DNA from: Clostridiales bacterium
Lineage (GTDB): Bacteria; Bacillota; Clostridia; Lachnospirales; Lachnospiraceae
Assembly (NCBI GenBank): GCA_020859985.1
Contig: JAJBVD010000026.1
Coordinates: forward strand, 25,080 to 89,079
Reading direction: 5' to 3'
DNA length: 64,000 nucleotides
Part shown: in pieces, positions 58,909 to 64,000 of the stretch
Layout: each line of letters opens with the position of its first letter
How positions within the stretch are numbered: position 1 is the first letter of the stretch
Position numbers and translations under genes: made by a program
The notes under the pieces: model-generated
What the model was told of the DNA's origin: nothing
The model's database searches: none
The model's input: the letters and a program-made list of their open reading frames with translations, nothing else

Positions 58909-60240
58909 TCAGGAGCGCTGTGCCTCTCCTGCCCGCAGACTTACCGAGGCGTAAAAGACTCCGCTGTCCCAGCGGAAATCAGCCTGCCCGTGGTGGCGCT
59001 GCGCGATCGTGCGCACTGACTCTGTGCCGAGGCCGTAGCCCTCATGCCGGGAGGAGAGGAACCGTCCGGCTTTTGTCGTCGGAGCGGATACGGCTGTGTT
59101 GTCAACGGTGAGAAGCAGCTTCTGCTCATCCGCTTTTGCGAGAACGCGGATGAACGGCGCGGCATTCTCAACCCCGCGGCAGGCCAGGAGCGCGTTTTCC
59201 AGAAGGTTGCCCAGAACCGAGGTGAATTCCGGCTCGCTGATGGGCAGCTGCTCCGGCAGGTTCATCTGCGCGGTAAAGTCGACGCCTGCGTTTTCCGCTT
59301 CCTGAAAATAATAACCGATGATCGTATTCACGGCAAAATTTTTGCACCAGGAACGACTGGTATCCGGCGGAAGGGAATGTTCGTAGTTCTCTACATATTC
59401 CTTCAGTGCGGCTTCGCTGCCGGTGCTGATGTAATTATTGATGATGCGCAGATGCTGCGCGAGGTCATGGCGCGCCTGCCTCGTCTCCTGCATATGGCGG
59501 GAGAGCTGGCTGTATTGTGTGCGCTGCAGCGCCAGAAGATTTTCCTGCTGGGCGGTCTGTTCCTCCAGCACAGCCTCATTGCGGATGATATCCAGCGTCT
59601 GGAAGAGGACTGCGTACAGGCCGAACATACCGAGGATCAAAAGTACCCGGGAGAGAAGAAAACGGATCTGTCTTACATTTTCCGGAGACAGATCTCCTGT
59701 GTAAAGCAGGACGATTAGGGTGGTAAAAGCAGGAAGCAGCCAGATGACACGCCACAGCGACGGCGCATCTGTGTGAAAGACCTGCTCGGCTGTCCTTCTC
59801 AGGAACAGGAGCATAAAAGGTGCGGTCACGGCGAGGACAAGCAGATTCAGGAGCAGGCTTCGCAGGGAGCCAAAATCCAGATCCGGGCTGTAAAACAGCC
59901 GGGCCTCGGCGAAGAGCGAGATGCCGCGCACAAGGATGATATAGTCAAAAAGGAAAATATACAGAAACAGCGTTTTCCAGCGATCCGTGTCGATACTGTT
60001 CGTATAGATCAGAAAACAGACAGCGGCGAAGAAAAACTCCAGAAACCGTGTCCCGCCGATGCCCTGAACAGTCATCCAGGCATAGAGAGCCGAGCGGAGC
60101 AGCTGTGTGCTCGCGATCAGAAGGATCATGGTCCACATCGGATAAAGCAGACGTTTCCGAAACGGATAATATCCCATGAGCCGATAGGGAAGCGTGGAAA
60201 CAGTCTCATATAAAAAACAGATCAGGAAAGGAATATTCAT
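58909..60240 (-). CDS. AgrC-like sensor histidine kinase (GHKL)
   Basis: 443 residues from ATG 60240 with AAGGGAG ahead. Six or seven membrane helices in the first 210 residues, a short linker helix, then the dimerisation helix with His258 in 'ARHDLAQHLRIINNYIS' and an HATPase domain with 'LGNLLENALLAC' and 'GYGLGTESVRTIAQRHHG'. This is the pattern of kinases paired with LytTR regulators, some of which sense peptides or the membrane state. No peptide pheromone gene was found beside it. Confidence 0.85.
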   Translation of the reverse strand: MNIPFLICFLYETVSTLPYRLMGYYPFRKRLLYPMWTMILLIASTQLLRSALYAWMTVQGIGGTRFLEFFFAAVCFLIYTNSIDTDRWKTLFLYIFLFDYIILVRGISLFAEARLFYSPDLDFGSLRSLLLNLLVLAVTAPFMLLFLRRTAEQVFHTDAPSLWRVIWLLPAFTTLIVLLYTGDLSPENVRQIRFLLSRVLLILGMFGLYAVLFQTLDIIRNEAVLEEQTAQQENLLALQRTQYSQLSRHMQETRQARHDLAQHLRIINNYISTGSEAALKEYVENYEHSLPPDTSRSWCKNFAVNTIIGYYFQEAENAGVDFTAQMNLPEQLPISEPEFTSVLGNLLENALLACRGVENAAPFIRVLAKADEQKLLLTVDNTAVSAPTTKAGRFLSSRHEGYGLGTESVRTIAQRHHGQADFRWDSGVFYASVSLRAGEAQRS

Positions 60241-60270
60241 TGTCTGACTCCCTTCGATAAAACGCAGATC

Positions 60271-60297
60271 GTAGCTGCTCAGTGTCTTCACAGCAGA
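60271..60297. repeat. Degenerate palindromic repeat, GTAACTGT family
   Basis: GTAGCTGCTCAGTGTCTTCA then CAGCAGAT; lies between the kinase and regulator genes. Confidence 0.45.
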
Positions 60298-60347
60298 TCA
60301 TTTTATCTGTTCCGTATAAAAATATCATCCGGCCCGGACAAATCGTG

Positions 60348-61094
60348 TCAGCGGAGTCCTTCGCTTCGAAGTGCCATGAACTGATACTGGTCATAGGCAG
60401 CGAGCGTCTCTTTTAGCTTCCTCCGGCTGCAGAAAAGCCGGTCTCCGGTACGAAGTACGATCTCCCCGTTCTCCGCGATCGTGGATACGAAGGAAAAATT
60501 AATGGTCAGCCCCCGGCTGCATTCATAGAAACGGCCTGAATCCGGCAGCTGGCGGACGATATCCGCGTAGGTCTGGGCGCTTCGATACGCCTCTTTTCTG
60601 GTGTGGAGCACAATCCCGTTCCGCATCGACTCTATGTACAGGATCTCATCCAGAGGGATCATGCGGTTCGCCACCGTGCGATCCTCCAGAACGACGCGCA
60701 CCGTCAGGACAACGGGCGCGGCCAGCACATCGCGCAGCCGCTTCATACACCAGGAAAGCGCGCCTGCCTGCACAGGCTTGACCAGAAAATCCATGGCATG
60801 CACCCCGTAGCTCTCCAGCGCAAAGTCCCGCTCCGTCGTCGTAAAAATAATCGGGATCTCCTCGTCCGCTTCACGTATTTTCCAGGCGGTATCCAGCCCT
60901 GTCATCTCACCCTTCAGCATAATATCCAGAAAAACAGCGCTGCAGAAGCCCCGGCGAAAATCCTTCAGAAACGCCTCGCCGCTCTCGTAGACGGACAGAT
61001 CCACACTCTCCTGATGCGCGGCGCAGTCCTCCCGGATGTGACTGATCAGATTCTCCTGATCGGACTTCAAATCCTCCACAATGGCAAAATGCAT
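60348..61094 (-). CDS. LytTR-family response regulator
   Basis: 248 residues. Receiver domain with Glu7/Asp8, phosphoacceptor Asp57 in 'AVFLDIMLKGEMTGLD' and 'DFLVKPVQAGALSWCM'. The C-terminal LytTR DNA-binding domain has 'DEILYIESMRNGIVLHTRKE', 'FYECSRGLTINFSFVSTI' and 'SRRKLKETLAAYDQYQF'. It pairs with the kinase gene downstream, 107 nt away. The upstream region has a candidate LytTR direct repeat (61169-61198), suggesting self-regulation. Confidence 0.88.
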   Translation of the reverse strand: MHFAIVEDLKSDQENLISHIREDCAAHQESVDLSVYESGEAFLKDFRRGFCSAVFLDIMLKGEMTGLDTAWKIREADEEIPIIFTTTERDFALESYGVHAMDFLVKPVQAGALSWCMKRLRDVLAAPVVLTVRVVLEDRTVANRMIPLDEILYIESMRNGIVLHTRKEAYRSAQTYADIVRQLPDSGRFYECSRGLTINFSFVSTIAENGEIVLRTGDRLFCSRRKLKETLAAYDQYQFMALRSEGLR

Positions 61095-61168
61095 GGGAAC
61101 TCCTTTCCGGGCTTACCGTTTAACTGAAAAAACGACCGTTTGCCACGCATCCCTTGTATTTTATGTCC

Positions 61169-61198
61169 GGAAACGGTAAAGTATAAAACGTAAACGAT
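61169..61198 (-). promoter_or_regulatory. Candidate LytTR-binding direct repeat overlapping a -10 box
   Basis: On the minus strand, ATCGTTTAC and ACCGTTTCC are 9-bp direct repeats separated by exactly 12 nt, the spacing known for LytTR regulators. TATACT between them is a plausible -10 box for the regulator gene. It lies 75-105 nt from the start codon. Confidence 0.5.
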
Positions 61199-61362
61199 TA
61201 CGGACAGTAACGCAGCAAAAAACGGATTCAGGCGATTCGGGCAATAGTACAGGATTGCCTTGAACGGCGGCACGCAAACTCTGTGAGCGGCAGCGCACAA
61301 ACAATCCATATAGCAATCTATACAGCAATAGGCAGACAATGCGGTCACAGGGAGGTGAGCAC

Positions 61363-61785
61363 ATGGTGCGGTATGTCATATACGCAGATCAGGAAAAGGA
61401 CATCGCCGGTCTCGAGCTTTTTCTGCGCAAAGCCACGTACGACAGAGGCGAGTGGCCGCTTGTGCACTCCTACATCGGAGCTGATGCGCTGCCGGACTAT
61501 CTGAAATTTGTGCAGCAGAATCCCTGTCTGATCATGCTGGCAGCCGTACCCGGAGCCCGCGGACGCGAAGTCGCGGAGCAGATCCGCCGCAACAACCGGG
61601 ACGCGCGTATGCTCTGGTTCTCCGACCGAGCCAACGGCGTCTGCTCATACCAGATCGGTGTCACCTGGTTCGGACTCCTTCCGGTGACGCCCGAATCCGT
61701 CGCCAGTGCCTTGGACGCCTGCAAAATCCAACCGCCAGAGCGTCCCTGTTCCAATAAGTCACATTATACCACCGCCATCGAATAA
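61363..61785 (+). CDS. Receiver-like orphan protein, 140 residues
   Basis: Start at ATG 61363, eight bases after GGAGGTGAG; a longer frame from 61339 is rejected. It begins 'RYVIYADQEKDIAGLELFLRKA' and continues with 'FVQQNPCLIMLAAVPGARGREVAEQIRRNNRDARMLWFSDRA...GVTWFGLLPVTPESVASAL'. The alternation of strands and helices follows a receiver domain, but the phosphoacceptor Asp is absent (LIMLAAVPG) and the acidic pair is changed. It is divergent from the LytTR operon. Function unknown; it may bind a signalling partner without phosphorylation. Confidence 0.55.
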   Translation: MVRYVIYADQEKDIAGLELFLRKATYDRGEWPLVHSYIGADALPDYLKFVQQNPCLIMLAAVPGARGREVAEQIRRNNRDARMLWFSDRANGVCSYQIGVTWFGLLPVTPESVASALDACKIQPPERPCSNKSHYTTAIE

Positions 61786-61993
61786 AGTCATTCCGTTTTT
61801 TGCGCACGGATGGCTTTTTTTGCGGTGATTCTTGCAAAGAGGATGAAAGTTGTGTATGATGAAAATGTATTGTGAATCTGCGCGGCTATTTCGCCGCAGA
61901 CTGTTCTGCCAATGTTCTGTCAGGTCGTACAATCCACGGAATCAGGGCGACCGGCGAACCACAATGCATGAGAAAGAAAGGATGCGGGAAAGA

Positions 61994-62263
61994 ATGGAAC
62001 AGCCATACATCGTACTCAAAGGACAGATCTCTCTGGACTTCCTGAAAAAAAGAAATTTCACGGGAAGCTGCAAAGAAATGCGCTACAATTTATTCATAAA
62101 GGATGGCCAGCTGACGGCAGCCACTTATCCGCAGCCATACTGCTGGGAATGCACGCCGGAGGAACAGAAAACATATCAGACCTTCGAGACCTCAAAGGAA
62201 GGACTCGAGGAGGCGATCGCCTGGCTGAATGAAGCGTATGAGGTTTATGCGGCAAAGGTATAG
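61994..62263 (+). CDS. Unknown small protein, 89 residues
   Basis: Best start is ATG 61994 (AAAGGA 11 nt ahead); other in-frame ATGs exist up to 61850, all without a better site. It reads 'MEQPYIVLKGQISLDFLKKR' then 'MRYNLFIKDGQLTAATYPQPYCWECTPEEQKTYQTFETSKEGLEEAIAWLNEAYE', an alpha/beta domain with three beta strands and two helices. No family recognised. It overlaps the longest frame of the following gene but not its likely start. Confidence 0.5.
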   Translation: MEQPYIVLKGQISLDFLKKRNFTGSCKEMRYNLFIKDGQLTAATYPQPYCWECTPEEQKTYQTFETSKEGLEEAIAWLNEAYEVYAAKV

Positions 62264-62321
62264 TTCGGAGAATTTATTAAGCCACTATAGAAAAAGCAGA
62301 TTGTGGAAAGGAGACAATGGT

Positions 62322-63347
62322 ATGCTGTCATTTGAAAGCGATTACATAGAAGGCGCTCATGAAAAAATACTGCAGAGACTCATCGAATCAAATATGGAGC
62401 AGGTGACGGGCTATGGAGCCGACCCCTACTGTGAGAGTGCGAAGGCGAAGATAAAAGAAGCCTGCGGAAATCCGGACGCGGAGGTACATTTCCTTGTGGG
62501 AGGCACGCAGACCAATATGATCGTCATTCACACTATGCTCAGACCCTATGAAGGCGTGGTGGCGGCCCGGACCGGCCATGTAAGCCTTCATGAAGCCGGA
62601 GCCATAGAGGCCCACGGCCATAAAGTACTGCCTCTGCCGCAGCATCAGGGAAAGCTTCGTGCGGATGATCTGCAGGAATATCTGGAGGGCTTCTGGCAGG
62701 ACGAGAACCACGAACACATGGTATTTCCGGGAATGGTCTACATCTCACATCCCACAGAATACGGCACCCTCTACAGCAAAAAAGAACTGGAGGAGCTGGC
62801 GGCGCTCTGCCGGGAATATAAGCTTCCTCTTTATATGGACGGCGCACGTCTTGGTTACGCGCTCGCAAGTAATAACACGGACGTCACACTGCCTGTGATT
62901 GCTGATCTTTGCGATGTCTTTTATATCGGCGGTACCAAAGTGGGAGCGCTGTGCGGGGAGGCCGTCGTATTCACCAGACACAACACACCGCGCCATTTCA
63001 TGACCATGGTAAAGCAGCAGGGAGCGCTTCTGGCCAAAGGACGCCTTCTGGGCATCCAGTTTGATACGTTGTTTACGGACAACCTGTATTATAAGATCAG
63101 CCGTCACGCCATCGAGATGGCCGAACTCTTAAAAAAAGGCTTTCGTCATAAAGGCTGCCGTTTCTATCTGGAATCGCCGACCAACCAGCAATTCCTCATT
63201 ATAGAAGATGCCGAGGCAGAACGCCTCAAAGCAAACGTCGTCTTAAGCTTCTGGGAACGAACGGACGAGACACATGCCGTTTATCGTTTTGCGACAAGCT
63301 GGGCTACGAAAAGAGAAGATGTAGAAGCATTGCTGACAATAATGTAG
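62322..63347 (+). CDS. ltaE: Low-specificity L-threonine aldolase
   Basis: 341 residues from ATG 62322 after AAGGAG. PLP-dependent fold type I: 'FLVGGTQTNMIVIHTML', 'HVSLHEAGAIEAHGHKVLPL', 'ISHPTEYGTLYSKKELEELAALCREYKLPLYMDGARLGYAL' and the PLP lysine Lys206 in 'YIGGTKVGALCGEAVVF'. It cleaves L-threonine/allo-threonine to glycine and acetaldehyde. Length and motifs match the family well. It stands downstream of two unknown genes without an obvious link. Confidence 0.9.
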   Translation: MLSFESDYIEGAHEKILQRLIESNMEQVTGYGADPYCESAKAKIKEACGNPDAEVHFLVGGTQTNMIVIHTMLRPYEGVVAARTGHVSLHEAGAIEAHGHKVLPLPQHQGKLRADDLQEYLEGFWQDENHEHMVFPGMVYISHPTEYGTLYSKKELEELAALCREYKLPLYMDGARLGYALASNNTDVTLPVIADLCDVFYIGGTKVGALCGEAVVFTRHNTPRHFMTMVKQQGALLAKGRLLGIQFDTLFTDNLYYKISRHAIEMAELLKKGFRHKGCRFYLESPTNQQFLIIEDAEAERLKANVVLSFWERTDETHAVYRFATSWATKREDVEALLTIM

Positions 63348-63419
63348 CGATCCGCATCAACAAAAACCAATTAGAAAAAATCAAATCAGAAGAAACTAAA
63401 TCAGAAACATATCAAACAA

Positions 63420-63660
63420 CGTTCTCTGCAGCAATGGTTCCGTAATTCCCCCGTTTTCAGAAGCAGATCGAAGCGGGCGGGCCGGTCACAGTGACCCATC
63501 CGGAGATCACTCGCTTTTTCATGACCATCCCGGAGGCAGTCAGCCTCGTCCTGCAGGCCGGCACCTACGCCTGGGGAGGCGAGATCTTTGTGCTCGATAT
63601 GGGCGAACCTGTCAAGATTGATACGCTCGCACGCAACCTCATCAAGCTTTCCGGCAAGTG
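63420..63660 (+). pseudogene. Remnant of a CapD/FlaA1-like polysaccharide dehydratase-epimerase gene
   Basis: 'NGSVIPPF' reads in one frame (around 63429) and continues, after a frame change near 63452, as '[20 protein letters not shown]', '[17 protein letters not shown]', '[20 protein letters not shown]'. These are the conserved C-terminal motifs of CapD/UDP-GlcNAc 4,6-dehydratase-type proteins. The match stops after 'LIKLSG' and an unrelated tail follows. No N-terminal two thirds are present. A decayed piece left from rearrangement of polysaccharide genes. Confidence 0.75.
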
Positions 63661-63862
63661 GATTATAATAACGACAACCAGAGAAACCATTGATTTTACT
63701 GGACTTTTGGCGGTTTGAGCGATTTTCAATTTTCAAAATTTCTCTCCTTTATGCGTGAAGGAACCGCCGAACTCGAAGAATCAAGTAGAGTTTCTTATCC
63801 GATAAGATTTGACCGAATCTGGGTGTGGTAATTTCATAAGAAGGAGGGCAGTTGCTTACTTG

Positions 63863-63911
63863 AGCCTGCGTCATCGCCATCTACTTTGGTGACTGACGCA
63901 GGCTTTTTTAA
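63863..63911 (+). terminator. Rho-independent terminator
   Basis: AGCCTGCGTCA pairs with TGACGCAGGCT across a loop of about 20 nt, followed by TTTTTTA. The stretch from 63661 to 63860 shows no gene; the terminator probably belongs to a transcript from the decayed gene or to a small RNA. Confidence 0.8.
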
Positions 63912-64000
63912 TGCTCTTTTTTAATCCAGTGGAAACTCAGAGAAAAGTCAGCGTAAAATTATTGTAGGAAAAGTAAAAAGGGAACACCAGTTTGTGTTAT

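Overview
The window looks like chromosomal DNA from a spore-forming Clostridia, most likely a Lachnospiraceae. This rests on a sporulation/cell-cycle block in the order usual for that group (spoIIAA-spoIIAB-sigF; then HU-rqcP-yabP-yabQ-divIC-spoIIE-tilS-hpt-ftsH), strong AGGAGG-type ribosome binding sites and a fairly high GC content. No rRNA, tRNA, CRISPR array or intact transposase was seen. The first 3 kb and the MntA/HepT pair (29976-30642) look more AT-rich than the rest and may be transferred DNA.

Layout. 1-2529: end of a GPH-type sugar transporter overlapping a GH3 beta-glucosidase. 2530-3090: palindromes and a truncated Abi_2 gene. 3445-4637: a yybP-ykoY (Mn2+) riboswitch with terminator and a 13-codon leader ORF ahead of an SPFH/band 7 membrane protein. 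4805-11716: membrane-anchored amidase (minus strand), cytosolic subtilase, MATE exporter, GH42 beta-galactosidase. 11841-16368: secreted acidic lipoprotein-like protein (minus), folC, and a zinc-ribbon/TPR membrane protein translationally coupled to a 52-residue ORF. 16523-19347: sigma-F module and a CotS-like coat kinase. 19609-29979: phosphosugar mutase, then the HU-to-FtsH housekeeping/sporulation block and a TetR regulator. 29976-30642: HepT/MntA toxin-antitoxin pair (minus). 31156: PutP-type sodium symporter.

33049-57920 is the most notable part: about 25 kb of exopolysaccharide genes. Its core resembles a Gram-positive Pel locus: a PelD-like receptor fused to a degenerate SDR domain, a PelE-like TPR protein, a 12-TM-type GT-C-like protein, a DUF2194 protein, PelF and PelG. 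It is followed by a DUF2304 protein and two glycosyltransferases, a convergent pair of DUF4874/DUF4832 proteins (one cytosolic, one membrane-anchored), and a second polysaccharide module: PqqD-like protein, GT4, GT2 fused to an uncharacterised nucleotidyltransferase, CgeB-like glycosyltransferase, flippase and UDP-glucuronate epimerase. The proposed logic is c-di-GMP control of a Pel-like synthase/exporter, with a neighbouring Wzx-type module. A minus-strand LytTR regulator/histidine kinase/GT2 set (57925-61094) has a candidate autoregulatory direct repeat in its promoter. The window ends with two small unknown proteins, a threonine aldolase and a decayed CapD-like fragment.

Three families of intergenic palindromic repeats are scattered through the window. 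The commonest (GTAACTGT - 11 nt - ACAGTTAC) has about a dozen copies, and several of them supply or touch the stop codon of the gene upstream.
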